Below, one piece after another: positions 8,604 through 18,706 of a DNA stretch of 64,000 bases; the stretch's first letter is position 1, and every line of letters starts with the position of its first letter. Both the position numbers and the translations under genes were made by a program. The stretch is from Desulfosudis oleivorans (lineage in GTDB: Bacteria; Desulfobacterota; Desulfobacteria; Desulfobacterales; SURF-7): positions 1 through 64,000 of the forward strand of contig DYJC01000007.1 in assembly GCA_020723305.1 (NCBI GenBank), in the 5' to 3' direction. The notes under the pieces were generated by a model. It was not told where the DNA came from and did no database searches. It was given only the letters and a program-made list of their open reading frames with translations.

Positions 8604-9623
8604 TTATTCTCCTTCTTCCGTCTTCACATCAGGTGCCACAAATCCCTCAAGTTTCATTCCGAGAGATAAACCCATCTCGCTTAACACATCCCGAATCTCG
8701 TTTAAAGACTTTCTTCCGAAATTTTTTGTTTTAAGCATTTCCTGTTCTGTTTTTTGAACAAGTTGATAAATTTTTAGAATCTCGGCATTTTTAAGGCAGT
8801 TCGCACTCCTGACCGAAAGCTCCAGTTCATCCACGTTACGGTATAGATTATCATTGAATTGTTTCATCTGGACATCTTCTTCATCACCCGAGGCTTCTGG
8901 TTCCTGTGCCTCATCGAAATTTATAAAGATCGACATTTGCTCTTTTAAGATCTTAGCAGCAAAAGATACTGAATCTTCCGGAAGAATACTGCCATCCGTC
9001 CATACCTCAAAAGTTAATTTATCATAATCGGTTCTTTGACCGACTCGTGCATTACCAACAACGTAATTTACTCGTTTGATAGGTGTAAAAACGGAGTCGA
9101 TGGGAATTGTCCCTACAGGATCATTTTCATCCTTGTTAGAATCTGCAAGAACATAACCCTTCCCGGTTTTCACAATCATGGTCATTTTCAGTTCAGCCGA
9201 ACCGGAAAGAGTTGCGATATGCTGTTCCGGATTCAATATTTCTACATGCCCGTCAGGACTGATAATATCTGCAGCTGTGACAATACGTTCGCCCTTTGCA
9301 TTGAGTTTGAGTACTTTGGGTTCGGAGGTCGACACCCGCAAACGAACTTCTTTTAGGTTAAGAATAATTTCGGAAACATCTTCCAGGACACCTTCAATCA
9401 CTGAAAATTCATGCATCACAGTGTCAAATTTAACAGAGGCAATTGCGGCTCCATGTAACGAGGAAAGTATAATGCGTCGTAATGCATTACCAATCGTAAT
9501 ACCGAATCCTCTTTCAAGAGGTTCGCAAACGAATTTTCCATATGAAGGACTGCTGGTAACCTGAACCTTTTCCGGCGAGATCATTTCTCGCCAATTCATG
9601 TACATGAGCTCATTAGACGACAT
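8604..9623 (-). CDS. rpoA: DNA-directed RNA polymerase subunit alpha
   Basis: The product is 339 residues from ATG 9623, chosen because GGAG lies 8 bp upstream; an in-frame TTG at 9629 is less likely. The N-terminal assembly domain has '[20 protein letters not shown]'-type sequence (here '[19 protein letters not shown]'). The C-terminal domain (about 255-325) has '[17 protein letters not shown]' and '[20 protein letters not shown]', the helix-hairpin-helix surface that binds UP-element DNA and activators. The two domains are joined by an acidic linker. It sits between rpsD and rplQ in the standard alpha operon. Confidence 0.98.
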   Translation of the reverse strand: MSSNELMYMNWREMISPEKVQVTSSPSYGKFVCEPLERGFGITIGNALRRIILSSLHGAAIASVKFDTVMHEFSVIEGVLEDVSEIILNLKEVRLRVSTSEPKVLKLNAKGERIVTAADIISPDGHVEILNPEQHIATLSGSAELKMTMIVKTGKGYVLADSNKDENDPVGTIPIDSVFTPIKRVNYVVGNARVGQRTDYDKLTFEVWTDGSILPEDSVSFAAKILKEQMSIFINFDEAQEPEASGDEEDVQMKQFNDNLYRNVDELELSVRSANCLKNAEILKIYQLVQKTEQEMLKTKNFGRKSLNEIRDVLSEMGLSLGMKLEGFVAPDVKTEEGE

Positions 9624-9717
9624 ATTCAAATCTCCAGATAGTTAGCAGAGGCGATTCGCCAGGAATTTAAGATTAATAATTTGTTGTATTGAATCCATAA
9701 AATTCTGAAAACCATTT

Positions 9718-10344
9718 TTACTTGGAGTAAAGTTCAACAATGAGCTGCTCCTGAATCGGCATGGTAATATCTTCTCTTGCAGGGCAGCTTTTGATCGCAC
9801 CCTTAAAGTTTTCTTTTTCCAGTTCCAACCATTGCGGAATGCCGCGTCGGACAACAGCGCCCAGTGCATCTACAACACATTGTATATTTCGACTTTTTTG
9901 TCGAAGTTCAATGATGTCTCCAGTATTAATGAGATACGAAGGAATATCTACCTTTTTCCCATTGACCAGGAAATGACTATGCCGAACAAAGTGGCGTCCC
10001 TGTGTTCTCGAATTAACAAAGCCCAATCTATATACAACATTATCCAAGCGACGTTCAAGCAGTGTTAAAAGATTTGTACCGGTAATACCTTTTTGACGGT
10101 CCGCCTTTTGGAAAACAAGACGGAATTGTTTCTCAGAAAGGCCATACAGTCTTTTCACTTTCTGTTTCTCACGGAGCTGAACACCATAACCAGAGAATTT
10201 ACCTCTTTTCTGTCCATGTTGCCCGGGACCATAACTTCTTCTGTCAAAGGCGCATTTGTCTGAATAACAGCGATCACCTTTCAGAAATAATTTTATATTC
10301 TCACGCCTGCATAAACGACAGACTGAACCTCTATATCTTGCCAA
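9718..10344 (-). CDS. rpsD: 30S ribosomal protein S4 (zinc-binding type, TTG start)
   Basis: The product is 208 residues and organises the 5' domain of 16S rRNA. Cys9, Cys12, Cys26 and Cys31 form the zinc site of the C+ type of S4. The S4 RNA-binding domain follows at about 98-160 ('[18 protein letters not shown]', '[23 protein letters not shown]'). The start codon is TTG at 10344, read as Met-Ala-Arg-Tyr, with AGGAGG 5 bp upstream. In many bacteria S4 is the translational repressor of the alpha operon; I saw no clear pseudoknot target here. Confidence 0.98.
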   Translation of the reverse strand: MARYRGSVCRLCRRENIKLFLKGDRCYSDKCAFDRRSYGPGQHGQKRGKFSGYGVQLREKQKVKRLYGLSEKQFRLVFQKADRQKGITGTNLLTLLERRLDNVVYRLGFVNSRTQGRHFVRHSHFLVNGKKVDIPSYLINTGDIIELRQKSRNIQCVVDALGAVVRRGIPQWLELEKENFKGAIKSCPAREDITMPIQEQLIVELYSK

Positions 10345-10391
10345 GTCTTCCTCCTTTTGATCAAAATAGGATCAAAAAAAAATTAATGAAG

Positions 10392-10778
10392 TTACACCCT
10401 ACGCCGTTTTGGTGGCCTGCAGCCATTATGTGGAACTGGAGTTACATCCCGGATTCTTAACACATTAAAGCCAACGGCCTGTAAGGCCCTGAGTGCTGAT
10501 TCTCGACCTGCTCCCGGCCCTTTGATATATACTTCCACTGTTTTCATTCCATGTTCCATTGCCTTCCTTGCAGCGTCTTCGGCGGCAAGCTGTGAAGCAA
10601 ACGGCGTACTTTTTCTGGATCCCTTGAAGCCCTGAACTCCGGAGCTTGACCAGGCAACTACATTGCCGGCGGTGTCCGTTATACTGACGATCGTATTATT
10701 GAACGTCGATTGAATATGAACCACCCCATTAGATAGATTTTTCTTTACCTTTTTAATTACACGGGATTTTTTCGGCAT
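10392..10778 (-). CDS. rpsK: 30S ribosomal protein S11
   Basis: The product is 128 residues from ATG 10778 (Met-Pro-Lys-Lys), with AAGGA about 9 bp upstream; this fits the family length better than the upstream in-frame TTG. Recognisable S11 segments are '[21 protein letters not shown]', '[14 protein letters not shown]', '[13 protein letters not shown]' and the C-terminal '[18 protein letters not shown]'. It forms part of the 30S platform with S18 and contacts the mRNA exit region. It lies between rpsM and rpsD. Confidence 0.98.
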   Translation of the reverse strand: MPKKSRVIKKVKKNLSNGVVHIQSTFNNTIVSITDTAGNVVAWSSSGVQGFKGSRKSTPFASQLAAEDAARKAMEHGMKTVEVYIKGPGAGRESALRALQAVGFNVLRIRDVTPVPHNGCRPPKRRRV

Positions 10779-10808
10779 TTTACATTTTCCTTGCAATGAG
10801 TATTTTTA

Positions 10809-11189
10809 CTACTTTGTAGCGATAGCCTTCTTCTTTACAGCTGTCCGTCTCGGCCCTTTTCGTGTTCTGGCGTTCGTTTTAGTCCTTTGTCCCCGCGCAG
10901 GAAGTGACTTTCGATGCCGAAGCCCTCTATATGACCCCAGATCCATAAGCCTTTTGATATTCATTGAGACATATGTTCGAAGCTCACCTTCAACCTTGTA
11001 TTCATTGGTGATAAGATTACGAATCTCATTGACCTCTGATTCAGATAAATCATCTGTACTGGTATTTGGGTCAATATTCAGCTTCTCAAGTATCCGTTTG
11101 GATGTGCTGGGTCCAATACCATAAATGTAAGTTAACCCGATCTCTACCCGTTTACGTCTAGGTAAATCAACGCCTGCAATTCTTGCCAA
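10809..11189 (-). CDS. rpsM: 30S ribosomal protein S13 (TTG start)
   Basis: The product is 126 residues. It opens [10 protein letters not shown] and has the helix-two-turns-helix region '[18 protein letters not shown]' and the basic tail '[22 protein letters not shown]', which reaches toward P-site tRNA. S13 makes intersubunit bridges in the 30S head. The start is TTG at 11189, with GGAGG about 7 bp upstream. It is the first gene of the alpha-operon segment, after rpmJ. Confidence 0.98.
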   Translation of the reverse strand: MARIAGVDLPRRKRVEIGLTYIYGIGPSTSKRILEKLNIDPNTSTDDLSESEVNEIRNLITNEYKVEGELRTYVSMNIKRLMDLGSYRGLRHRKSLPARGQRTKTNARTRKGPRRTAVKKKAIATK

Positions 11190-11203
11190 AGCTCTTCCTC
11201 CTT

Positions 11204-11317
11204 CTATCCCTGCCTCTGTTTATGGCGCTTATTTTCGCAGATAACCCTCACAACGCCTTTTCGTTTTACAATCTTGCATTTGCTGCAGATCTTTTTAACT
11301 GATGCACGAACTTTCAT
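11204..11317 (-). CDS. rpmJ: 50S ribosomal protein L36 (zinc-binding type)
   Basis: The product is only 37 residues. It begins Met-Lys-Val-Arg-Ala-Ser-Val and has the Cys-x2-Cys ... Cys-x4-His zinc ribbon of C+ L36 ('[10 protein letters not shown]' and 'VICENKRH'). It ends Gln-Arg-Gln-Gly before a TAG at 11204-11206. GGAG lies 8 bp upstream of the ATG. Its place between infA and rpsM is the standard one. L36 stabilises 23S rRNA near the factor-binding site. Confidence 0.96.
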   Translation of the reverse strand: MKVRASVKKICSKCKIVKRKGVVRVICENKRHKQRQG

Positions 11318-11382
11318 TCTATTTTCTCCTTAAAAACTCCGGTAACCTGTTTTCATTGCAAACCACTTAAATAATAATCTGC

Positions 11383-11601
11383 TTATTTAGAACGATATGT
11401 AATCCTTCCGCGTGAAAGATCATATGGCGAGAGTTCAACAGTCACCGTATCCCCCGGCAGGATTTTAATAAAATGCATACGCATTTTACCGGAAATATGT
11501 GCAAGAACCTGATGTTTGTTTTCAAGTTCTACCTTAAACATGGCATTGGGCAGTGTTTCTAAAACCTTGCCCTCTACTTTAATTGCTTCCTCCTTAGCCA
11601 T
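11383..11601 (-). CDS. infA: Translation initiation factor IF-1
   Basis: The product is 72 residues, the usual IF-1 length, with a single S1/OB fold. '[26 protein letters not shown]' and '[15 protein letters not shown]' are typical. IF-1 binds the A-site of the 30S during initiation. It follows secY by only 47 bp, so neither adk nor map, which often lie between these genes, is present here. Confidence 0.98.
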   Translation of the reverse strand: MAKEEAIKVEGKVLETLPNAMFKVELENKHQVLAHISGKMRMHFIKILPGDTVTVELSPYDLSRGRITYRSK

Positions 11602-11648
11602 TACCTACTCCCCGTCCCCTTCTTTCGTGTTATCAGTGCTCTCAGATA

Positions 11649-12947
11649 CTATCTGCCGGATCTTGAGCGGATAGCTCCTTTTTTCAAGAAACCTTCATAA
11701 TTCCTCGAAAGCATGTGGGATTCTATCTGTGCGATGGTATCAATGGATACGCCCACAACAATCAAAAGAGCTGTACCGCCGAAATAAAATGGAACGTTGA
11801 ATTTCGTGACCAGAACAGATGGCAGAACACATATGACTGAAATATACACTGCTCCGCCCAAGGTGATTCGAGTCAAGACCTTATCAATATATTCTGAAGT
11901 ACGTTTACCAGGTCGAATACCGGGTATATAACCACCATACTTTTTCATATTTTCTGCAACATCATCCGGCTTAAAAGTAACAGCCGTATAAAAAAAACAG
12001 AAAAAGAAAATGAAAGCAACATAGCAGATCTCATAAACCAAATTTCCAGGCGTTATCGAGGCTGCAAATTCTTTTATAAATGGAATGGAAATAAATGTGG
12101 CCATAGTCGCAGGAAACATCATGATCGAAGATGCAAAGATCGGTGGAATTACACCGGCTGTATTGATCTTTAAAGGCAGGTGAGTACTTTGTCCTCCGTA
12201 CATCTTTCGACCGACGACCCTCTTTGCATATTGCACTGGTATACGTCTCTGCCCCTGTTCTACAAAAATGATAATTCCAACAACCAGAACCATGAGTATA
12301 ACCAGAATGACAATTCCAAATATCCCCATTTCACCCGTAGAGAGCAGCCGGAAAGTGTTTACAATTGCATTGGGAAGCCGGGCGACAATACCTGCAAAAA
12401 TAATAAGAGAAATACCGTTTCCGATTCCCCTCTCCGTTATCTGTTCACCGAGCCACATAATGAATGCGGTTCCGGCTGTAAGGGTAAGAACCGTCATGAT
12501 CCGGAATCCCCATCCAGGGTGAAGAACAGCCCCCATTTGTTCCAGCCCCACACTGATACCAAAGCCCTGAATTATACTCAGTACTACTGTACCATAACGG
12601 GTATACTGTGTAATTTTTTTCCGCCCCTGTTCACCTTCTTTTGACAATCTTTCCAGATGAGGGATGACAACTGTCATCAGTTGCAGGATGATCGATGCAC
12701 TGATATAGGGCATAATACCCAATGCAAAAACAGACAATCTTTCAAGGGCACCTCCTGAAAACATATTAAACATTCCCAGGATCCCACCCTTGTAAGCTTC
12801 AAAAATCTTTCCCAAGGCGATGCTGTCGATGCCTGGAGTCGGTACATGCACACCAATCCGATAAACGGCAAGAAGCGCAAGTGAATACAGTATTTTATTT
12901 TTTAACTCCGGAATTTTAAAAATATTTTGAAAGCCACCGCCTACCAT
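11649..12947 (-). CDS. secY: Preprotein translocase subunit SecY
   Basis: The product is 432 residues with ten predicted membrane helices, the central channel of the Sec translocon. Typical SecY segments are visible: '[31 protein letters not shown]', '[12 protein letters not shown]' and '[21 protein letters not shown]'. The C-terminal '[14 protein letters not shown]' ends in a basic tail for ribosome and SecA contact. ATG 12947 lies 2 bp after the rplO stop, so translational coupling is likely. Confidence 0.98.
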   Translation of the reverse strand: MVGGGFQNIFKIPELKNKILYSLALLAVYRIGVHVPTPGIDSIALGKIFEAYKGGILGMFNMFSGGALERLSVFALGIMPYISASIILQLMTVVIPHLERLSKEGEQGRKKITQYTRYGTVVLSIIQGFGISVGLEQMGAVLHPGWGFRIMTVLTLTAGTAFIMWLGEQITERGIGNGISLIIFAGIVARLPNAIVNTFRLLSTGEMGIFGIVILVILMVLVVGIIIFVEQGQRRIPVQYAKRVVGRKMYGGQSTHLPLKINTAGVIPPIFASSIMMFPATMATFISIPFIKEFAASITPGNLVYEICYVAFIFFFCFFYTAVTFKPDDVAENMKKYGGYIPGIRPGKRTSEYIDKVLTRITLGGAVYISVICVLPSVLVTKFNVPFYFGGTALLIVVGVSIDTIAQIESHMLSRNYEGFLKKGAIRSRSGR

Positions 12948-12949
12948 GA

Positions 12950-13390
12950 TTAAAGCACCTCAACTTTACCGCCCGCTGCTTCAACTTTCTGTATCGCTGA
13001 ATTGCTGGCCTTATGGATTTTAATTGTGAGTGGTTGTTTGATTTCCCCCGAGGCCAAAAGCTTTATCCCAAAATATTTTCCTTTGACAATACCTGCTTCA
13101 ACAAGTGATGATTCGTCAACAACGCTCCCGTTTGCGAACTTGGATAGATCGCGAAGATTCACAATAGCATATTCTTTTCGAAACACATTTGTAAATCCTC
13201 TTTTCGGCAGTCGTCTATGAATAGGCATTTGACCACCTTCAAATCCAGGGCTTACCCCTCCACCCGAGCGTGCTTTATGTCCTTTGCTTCCACGGCCGGC
13301 GGTTTTGCCGGTACCAGAAGCGACACCCCTTCCAAGACGTTTTCGGGGTTTTGTTGATCCTTTTGATGGTGATAATTCATTAAGTCTCAT
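12950..13390 (-). CDS. rplO: 50S ribosomal protein L15
   Basis: The product is 146 residues. The Gly/Lys/Arg-rich N-terminal extension ('[26 protein letters not shown]') threads into 23S rRNA, and '[18 protein letters not shown]' is the family signature. The C-terminal half is the globular domain. Its start overlaps the end of rpmD by 11 bp, and secY follows it after 2 bp, as expected for the spc operon. Confidence 0.97.
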   Translation of the reverse strand: MRLNELSPSKGSTKPRKRLGRGVASGTGKTAGRGSKGHKARSGGGVSPGFEGGQMPIHRRLPKRGFTNVFRKEYAIVNLRDLSKFANGSVVDESSLVEAGIVKGKYFGIKLLASGEIKQPLTIKIHKASNSAIQKVEAAGGKVEVL

Positions 13391-13574
13391 CGGTACTCTC
13401 CTCTAACTTTACAAGGTGTGATACCTTGAAAACCATCCCCCGGTTTGTTGGCGTATCCTCAAGTTCTATACATCGATTGATTTTTCGTAAACCCAATCCA
13501 CGTAAAACTTTACGGTGTTTTTCAGGCCTACCATTCATACTTTTTATAAGTGTCACTTTTAACGTAGCCGACAT
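13380..13574 (-). CDS. rpmD: 50S ribosomal protein L30
   Basis: The product is 64 residues with the L30 ferredoxin-like fold: an opening strand '[38 protein letters not shown]' pattern and a closing '[14 protein letters not shown]'. The length is slightly above the usual 58-60 because of a short acidic tail. It lies between rpsE and rplO and overlaps rplO by 11 bp. Confidence 0.96.
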   Translation of the reverse strand: MSATLKVTLIKSMNGRPEKHRKVLRGLGLRKINRCIELEDTPTNRGMVFKVSHLVKLEESTDET

Positions 13575-13589
13575 TGTTATTTCCTTCTT

Positions 13590-14099
13590 TTATAATTCCT
13601 GTACACTTATTCCACGTCTTGCGGCAATTTGCTCACGACTTTGAAGTTTTTTCAGGCCGCTTATAGTTGCCTTTACAACGTTGTGAGGATTATTTGATCC
13701 CATGCATTTGGTAAGTATATTCTGAACCCCTGCGGCCTCGAGCACAGCTCTTACTGCACCACCAGCAATTAAGCCAGTACCTTCTGAAGCCGGCTTTAGC
13801 AATACACGACCTGCACCAAATTTTCCAACTGTCTCGTAAGGAATGGTCCCATTAACAATCGCAACCTGGATCATATCCTTTTTTGCACTTTCGACGCCTT
13901 TACGGATCGCCTCCGGAACTTCGCCGGCTTTACCAAGGCCGCAACCGACGCCTCCTTCTCCATCGCCAACAACAACTATAGCGCTGAAACTGAATCTTCG
14001 GCCGCCTTTTACGACTTTGGCCACTCGATTGATATGTACTACTCTGTCGATAAACTGATTTTCGTCTTTTTCTGGGTTATACAAAGGATCTTCCTCCAT
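13590..14099 (-). CDS. rpsE: 30S ribosomal protein S5
   Basis: The product is 169 residues. The N-terminal double-stranded-RNA-binding domain shows '[31 protein letters not shown]', and the C-terminal domain shows '[23 protein letters not shown]' and '[12 protein letters not shown]'. S5 sits at the mRNA entry channel and affects decoding accuracy. The ATG lies directly after rplR, in the usual spc order. Confidence 0.98.
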   Translation of the reverse strand: MEEDPLYNPEKDENQFIDRVVHINRVAKVVKGGRRFSFSAIVVVGDGEGGVGCGLGKAGEVPEAIRKGVESAKKDMIQVAIVNGTIPYETVGKFGAGRVLLKPASEGTGLIAGGAVRAVLEAAGVQNILTKCMGSNNPHNVVKATISGLKKLQSREQIAARRGISVQEL

Positions 14100-14115
14100 T
14101 CCTTTTGAAATTTAA

Positions 14116-14484
14116 TCAAAATTCGAGTCCAGCTTTTCGTGCGCCTTCAGATACAGCCTTCACTCTACCATGATAAAGAAAACCGTTGCGATCAAAAACA
14201 ATTTTCTTTATGCCTTTTCCCAATGCACGCTCAGCCACAAGCTTGCCAACAAATTCAGCAGCAGCAACCTTGTTTTCAAATTTGGGCTGTCCCTTAACCT
14301 CTTTTTCATATGTTGAGGCTGCGACAATGGTTTGCCCCTTTGAATCATCAATTACCTGCGCATAAATGTGCATCGAACTCCTGAAAACACAGAGTCGAGG
14401 TCTTTTATCAGTCCCAATAACATGGTTTCGAATCCGTTTTTGCTTTTTTAACCGTAAATGATTACGTGAATTTGCTGAAGTCAT
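14116..14484 (-). CDS. rplR: 50S ribosomal protein L18
   Basis: The product is 122 residues, the normal length. The basic N-terminus ('RNHLRLKKQKRIRNHV') is followed by 'RPRLCVFRSSMHIYAQVIDD' and the C-terminal 'FDRNGFLYHGRVKAVSEGARKAGLEF'. L18 carries 5S rRNA into the central protuberance together with L5. It lies between rplF and rpsE. Confidence 0.97.
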   Translation of the reverse strand: MTSANSRNHLRLKKQKRIRNHVIGTDKRPRLCVFRSSMHIYAQVIDDSKGQTIVAASTYEKEVKGQPKFENKVAAAEFVGKLVAERALGKGIKKIVFDRNGFLYHGRVKAVSEGARKAGLEF

Positions 14485-14555
14485 CAGTCTATGTCCTTAT
14501 TAAACAGAGTGTTTCCTGTTCCCGTTAAAATACCATCTCAGCCGGAAAGACAATA

Positions 14556-15092
14556 TTATTTTGTCCCTGTCTTACCGGCCTTTCTCTGAAGATGCTCTCC
14601 TGCGTATTTGATTCCCTTGCCCTTATAGGGTTCCGGTGGTCTCAGCTTACGAATAATTGCCGCAGTCTGACCTACCAATTGTTTATCAATTCCTGATAAT
14701 TTAATCGTCGCCTTTTCAATAATAGCTGCAACACCTTCAGGTAATGTAAAATTGATCGGGTGTGAATAGCCAAGATTAAAAATGATTGAATTGCCTTTCA
14801 TTTCTGCTCTATATCCAAGTCCATTAATTTCAAGGCTCTTTTCAAATCCCTTGCTAACACCGGTTACCATGTTTTCAACAATAGATCGTACCATTCCCTG
14901 TAGAGCCATATTATTTCTGGTCTCTTTCTCCATGGTAACCTTAATGGCCTTATCATCAATTGCAAGATCAATTACCGGGTGAACTGTACTGGTGAGAGAA
15001 CCTTTTTCACCTGTAACAGTTATAATCCTGTCCTTATATTTAATTTTGACCTTTTCAGGTATGTTAACCGGCTTTTTTCCGACTCGAGACAT
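14556..15092 (-). CDS. rplF: 50S ribosomal protein L6
   Basis: The product is 178 residues with two related beta-alpha domains. The C-terminal signature 'PEPYKGKGIKYAGEHLQRKAGKTG' is clear, and the N-terminus 'MSRVGKKPVNIPEKV' is typical. L6 lies near the factor-binding site and the sarcin-ricin loop. The gap to rplR is 71 bp, the largest within the spc genes, with no obvious structure. Confidence 0.98.
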   Translation of the reverse strand: MSRVGKKPVNIPEKVKIKYKDRIITVTGEKGSLTSTVHPVIDLAIDDKAIKVTMEKETRNNMALQGMVRSIVENMVTGVSKGFEKSLEINGLGYRAEMKGNSIIFNLGYSHPINFTLPEGVAAIIEKATIKLSGIDKQLVGQTAAIIRKLRPPEPYKGKGIKYAGEHLQRKAGKTGTK

Positions 15093-15114
15093 ATTTTACT
15101 CCTGTTATGCGCCG

Positions 15115-15513
15115 CTACCAAACGTTACAAAGGACTTCACCGCCGACATTTTCTTTTTTGGCCTGTTTGTCGGTCATGATTCCTTTTGAGGTGGATAAAA
15201 TCGAAATGCCTATTCCATTCAATACCGGCCTGATATCCTTGCTGCCTATATAATTGCGCAAGCTCGGCTTGCTGATCCGATCAATTCCATAGATTGCATG
15301 TACATTTTTTTCATTAAACTTTAGGTATATGCGTAAGATGCCCTGCTTTTCATCTTTCGTGAACTTGTAGTTCTTTATATACCCTTGTTCTTTCAAAACT
15401 TTTGCAATCGAAGTTTTGATTCTGGATCCTGGTATATCCACACTTTTCAGTTTTGCCATTCCGGCATTACGAATTCTGGTTAACATATCCGCAATGGGAT
15501 CACTCATCGACAT
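15115..15513 (-). CDS. rpsH: 30S ribosomal protein S8
   Basis: The product is 132 residues. '[18 protein letters not shown]' opens the fold and '[38 protein letters not shown]' is the conserved C-terminal rRNA-binding half. ATG 15513 has GGAG 6 bp upstream; a second in-frame ATG at 15507 is possible. In enterobacteria S8 represses spc-operon translation at rplE; no such site was identified here. Confidence 0.97.
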   Translation of the reverse strand: MSMSDPIADMLTRIRNAGMAKLKSVDIPGSRIKTSIAKVLKEQGYIKNYKFTKDEKQGILRIYLKFNEKNVHAIYGIDRISKPSLRNYIGSKDIRPVLNGIGISILSTSKGIMTDKQAKKENVGGEVLCNVW

Positions 15514-15588
15514 GATTTTCTCCGTCTAAGTACTAACTATTAGTTATATTTTTGCCTAATTACCGGACAACTCCCGTATCCCACCAAG

Positions 15589-15774
15589 TTACCAGCTTGA
15601 TTTTATAACCCCTGGAAGTTTGCCATGGGACGCCATTTTTCTAAAGCAGATACGGCATATGCCGAACTTTCTCATATACCCTCTGGGTCTGCCGCATATC
15701 GGGCAGCGATTGTAAGTTCTCACCTTAAACTTTGGCGTTCGCGTTGCTTTGGCTCTAAGTGATTTCTTTGCCAA
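15589..15774 (-). CDS. rpsN: 30S ribosomal protein S14, zinc-binding short type (TTG start)
   Basis: The product is 61 residues, the short C+ form of S14. Two Cys-x2-Cys pairs form the zinc knuckle ('CPICGRPRG' and 'CRICFRKMA'), and it ends '[11 protein letters not shown]'. The start codon is TTG at 15774, read Met-Ala-Lys-Lys, with AGGAGG about 9 bp upstream. It lies between rplE and rpsH, the standard place. Confidence 0.97.
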   Translation of the reverse strand: MAKKSLRAKATRTPKFKVRTYNRCPICGRPRGYMRKFGICRICFRKMASHGKLPGVIKSSW

Positions 15775-15828
15775 CTGTTCTTCCTCCTGATCATCCTATC
15801 AAAATTATTGGGTTTCCATCCGGGTAGA

Positions 15829-16368
15829 TTAGTTTTTAAACGGCATACCCAGTAGCTTTAATAGTTCTTTGCCTTCTTTATCTGTTTTGGCTGATGTTAC
15901 AATCGATACATTCAACCCTTTAATCTTATCAATTTTATCATAATCAATTTCCGGGAAGATAATCTGCTCGACTATGCCCAGGGTGTAATTTCCATTTCCG
16001 TCCATTGCTTTACCGGATATCCCTCTAAAATCTCGAACACGCGGCAATGTAATGTTTATAAGCTTATCCAAAAAATCATACATTCTCTTACCGCGCAGGG
16101 TGACCATGCAGCCTACCGGCATGCCTTCACGCAATTTAAAGGCGGCTATTGATTTTTTCGCTCGTTTGACGACCGGCTTCTGTCCGGATATTGCAGCCAG
16201 TTCTTCACTCGCGGAATCAAGAATTTTAATGTTATGAATCGCCTCACCCAATCCCATATTGAGAACGATTTTCTTTACCTTCGGGACCTGCATTATGTTT
16301 TTATATTGAAAGGTCTCCATCAAACTGGGTACCACACCATTTAGGTATTGTTCTTTCAAACTAGGCAT
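15829..16368 (-). CDS. rplE: 50S ribosomal protein L5
   Basis: The product is 179 residues, full length. '[22 protein letters not shown]', '[24 protein letters not shown]' and '[26 protein letters not shown]' are classic L5 segments. It binds 5S rRNA and contacts P-site tRNA. It lies between rplX and rpsN and starts with ATG. Confidence 0.98.
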   Translation of the reverse strand: MPSLKEQYLNGVVPSLMETFQYKNIMQVPKVKKIVLNMGLGEAIHNIKILDSASEELAAISGQKPVVKRAKKSIAAFKLREGMPVGCMVTLRGKRMYDFLDKLINITLPRVRDFRGISGKAMDGNGNYTLGIVEQIIFPEIDYDKIDKIKGLNVSIVTSAKTDKEGKELLKLLGMPFKN

Positions 16369-16391
16369 CTTACGCCCTCCGACTCATGTTT

Positions 16392-16718
16392 CTAGGCATC
16401 TATTAACTCGTTACATTTTCTGCATGACCGTACTTTTTTCCCGTCTTCGAGAACTTGAAGTTTGACCCTCACAGGAGTGATACACTTATTGCACATGATC
16501 ATTACATTGGTCCAATCTATCGGACCTTCCGCTTCCATGATTCCACCCTGCCGGTTCTGCGCATTTGGTTTTACATGTTTTTTCATCATGTTGGCGTTTT
16601 CAACTACCAAACGCTCTTTTTTGTAATCAATTTTTAGAACCTTACCAATTTTGCCCTTGTCTTTCCCGGCAACTATCTTAACCTTATCGTCTTTTTTGAT
16701 ATGACATTTCTTTTTCAT
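16392..16718 (-). CDS. rplX: 50S ribosomal protein L24
   Basis: The product is 108 residues from ATG 16718, preferred over an upstream in-frame TTG because GGAG lies 9 bp before it. The KOW motif is at about 5-35 ('HIKKDDKVKIVAGKDKGKIGKVL'), and 'KKHVKPNAQNRQGGIMEAEGPI' follows. The C-terminus adds two Cys-x2-Cys pairs ('CNKC' and 'CRKC'), a possible zinc site. L24 is an early assembly protein at the exit-tunnel rim. Confidence 0.97.
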   Translation of the reverse strand: MKKKCHIKKDDKVKIVAGKDKGKIGKVLKIDYKKERLVVENANMMKKHVKPNAQNRQGGIMEAEGPIDWTNVMIMCNKCITPVRVKLQVLEDGKKVRSCRKCNELIDA

Positions 16719-16747
16719 GCGCCTTTTCTCCAAACTGGCCGGCGGCC

Positions 16748-17116
16748 TTACAATACCTCGGGTGCCAAAGATATAATTTTCATGTAATTTTTAGCTCGAA
16801 GCTCTCTGGCAACAGGTCCGAATATTCGAGTGCCTATAGGTTCCATACTGCCGGTAAGCAATACAGCAGAGTTATCATCAAACCGAATATACGAACCATC
16901 GGGCCTTCTGATTTCCTTCTTTGTCCGAACAACCACGGCTTTCATCACATCGCCCTTTTTAACCTTGGCATTCGGAATCGCTTCCTTAATAGATACGACT
17001 ATTATATCGCCGATACTTGCATATCTTCTTTTGGAGCCACCAAGCACTTTAATGCAATATACTTCTTTCGCCCCAGAATTGTCTGCAACCGTCAACCTAG
17101 TTTCTGCCTGTATCAT
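16748..17116 (-). CDS. rplN: 50S ribosomal protein L14
   Basis: The product is 122 residues, exactly the family length. It begins '[33 protein letters not shown]' and has '[27 protein letters not shown]'. L14 contacts L19 and the 30S in an intersubunit bridge. It starts 3 bp after the rpsQ stop, so coupling is likely. Confidence 0.98.
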   Translation of the reverse strand: MIQAETRLTVADNSGAKEVYCIKVLGGSKRRYASIGDIIVVSIKEAIPNAKVKKGDVMKAVVVRTKKEIRRPDGSYIRFDDNSAVLLTGSMEPIGTRIFGPVARELRAKNYMKIISLAPEVL

Positions 17117-17119
17117 TGC

Positions 17120-17395
17120 TTAAATTTCCCCTATTACTGAAATAGCTTTTTCAACTATTCCGCTGACACGCCAACGTTTCATCCTGCTTAGCGGCCTCGA
17201 TTCTGTTATCACGACTTTATCGCCAATTCGACATTCATTGTTTTCATCATGGGCGGTAAACTTGTTCTGTCTTTTAATATACTTTTTATACAGACTGTGC
17301 TTAACAAGCTTTTCAACCTGTATGACAACGGTTTTGTCCATTTTATCGCTGATAACCTTCCCAACAACCTTGCGTTTATTCACTCGTTTTTTCAT
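17120..17395 (-). CDS. rpsQ: 30S ribosomal protein S17
   Basis: The product is 91 residues with an OB fold. 'GKVISDKMDKTVVIQVEKLVKHSLYKKYIKR' and 'GDKVVITESRPLSRMKRWRV' are the family signature. S17 binds the 5' domain of 16S rRNA early in assembly. It lies between rpmC and rplN. Confidence 0.97.
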   Translation of the reverse strand: MKKRVNKRKVVGKVISDKMDKTVVIQVEKLVKHSLYKKYIKRQNKFTAHDENNECRIGDKVVITESRPLSRMKRWRVSGIVEKAISVIGEI

Positions 17396-17417
17396 GGCAA
17401 CTATTCTATTTTAAAGT

Positions 17418-17609
17418 TTATTTTGTTTGCATCTGCCGAATAACGGTTTTTATCCTTGCTATATCTTTTCTGGTCTGTCTCAGTCTGCTTGAATTCTCAA
17501 GTTGACCGGTTTCATTCTGAAAACGAAGGTTGAAATGGGTTTCTTTCAATATATTTGCCTTTTTCACCATTTCATCCAGGCTTAGTTCTTTTATCTCACT
17601 TATTTTCAT
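17418..17609 (-). CDS. rpmC: 50S ribosomal protein L29
   Basis: The product is 63 residues, an antiparallel helical hairpin: 'MKISEIKELSLDEMVKKANILKETHFNLRFQ' then 'LENSSRLRQTRKDIARIKTVIRQ'. L29 sits at the tunnel exit beside L23 and helps dock SRP and trigger factor. It starts 6 bp after the rplP stop. Confidence 0.97.
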   Translation of the reverse strand: MKISEIKELSLDEMVKKANILKETHFNLRFQNETGQLENSSRLRQTRKDIARIKTVIRQMQTK

Positions 17610-17615
17610 TACCAG

Positions 17616-18023
17616 TTACCCCCTTTCTACAAATTTGGTTTTAATAGGAAGCTTGTGAGAAGCGAGTCTGAAAGCTTCCTTTGCCAATTCTTTGGGGACA
17701 CCTTGCATTTCATATAGAATTCTTCCAGGACGAATAACAGCTGCCCAGCCTTCTGTGGGTCCCTTACCTTTTCCCATCCTGACTTCAGCTGGTTTTTTAG
17801 TAAAAGGTTTGTCCGGAAAGATCTTAATCCACATTTTCCCGCCCCTTTTGACATGTCTTGTCATAGCGATACGTGCTGCTTCAATCTGTTTAGATGTGAT
17901 TAACCCGCACTCAGTCGCCTGCAATCCAAATTCACCGAATGATAATGTTGCACCTCGGCGGGCGGATCCAGTCATGCGCCCTCTCTGACTTTTTCTGTAT
18001 TTAACTTTTTTTGGACTCAGCAT
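17616..18023 (-). CDS. rplP: 50S ribosomal protein L16
   Basis: The product is 135 residues. '[19 protein letters not shown]', '[35 protein letters not shown]' and '[24 protein letters not shown]' are highly conserved. L16 helps position A- and P-site tRNAs in the 50S. It lies between rpsC and rpmC. Confidence 0.98.
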   Translation of the reverse strand: MLSPKKVKYRKSQRGRMTGSARRGATLSFGEFGLQATECGLITSKQIEAARIAMTRHVKRGGKMWIKIFPDKPFTKKPAEVRMGKGKGPTEGWAAVIRPGRILYEMQGVPKELAKEAFRLASHKLPIKTKFVERG

Positions 18024-18055
18024 GTCCTTTCATCTCCTGTCCGGTCAATCTCTGG

Positions 18056-18691
18056 CTATTCAGTCTTTTTCAAGACCTCACCTTTGAATATAAAAACCTT
18101 TATGCCGATGAGACCAAAGGTTGTTTTTGCTTCCGTAAAACCATAATCAATATCAGCACGTAGAGTGTGCAGGGGTACCCTTCCTTCACGATACCATTCT
18201 GTTCTGGCCATTTCTGCCCCTCCCAGCCTTCCGGAGCAAATGATTTTAATACCCTTTGCACCAAACCGCATGGCTGAAGATACTCCTCTTTTCATTGCTC
18301 GACGAAAAGCAATTCTGCGAATAAGCTGATTGGCAACATTTTCTGCAACAAGTTGAGCATCAATCTCTGGCTTCCTGATTTCCTGAATATCAATAGAAAC
18401 TTCCTGTGAAATCACTGTTTGTAATTCCTGCTTGAGAAGTTCGATTTCAGAACCTTTTTTTCCGATAACAATCCCGGGCCTTGCCGTAAAAATGCGAAGT
18501 CTGACATGCTTGGAAGACCTTTCAATCTCTACCCTAGAAATACCGGCATGATTAAGCTTTTTTTTGATGAACTTCCGAATCTTGTCATCCTCTAAAATAA
18601 AAGCTGCATAGTTCTTATCTGCGTACCAGCGTGATTCCCATGTTTTAACAATACCGATTCGCATACCAACGGGATTTACTTTTTGACCCAA
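18056..18691 (-). CDS. rpsC: 30S ribosomal protein S3 (TTG start)
   Basis: The product is 211 residues. It opens '[28 protein letters not shown]' and has the KH motif at about 60-75 ('[14 protein letters not shown]') and the C-terminal '[32 protein letters not shown]'. S3 lines the mRNA entry tunnel. The start is TTG at 18691, with AGGAGG upstream but a spacing of about 7 bp. Confidence 0.98.
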   Translation of the reverse strand: MGQKVNPVGMRIGIVKTWESRWYADKNYAAFILEDDKIRKFIKKKLNHAGISRVEIERSSKHVRLRIFTARPGIVIGKKGSEIELLKQELQTVISQEVSIDIQEIRKPEIDAQLVAENVANQLIRRIAFRRAMKRGVSSAMRFGAKGIKIICSGRLGGAEMARTEWYREGRVPLHTLRADIDYGFTEAKTTFGLIGIKVFIFKGEVLKKTE

Positions 18692-18706
18692 GACGTTTCC
18701 TCCTTT

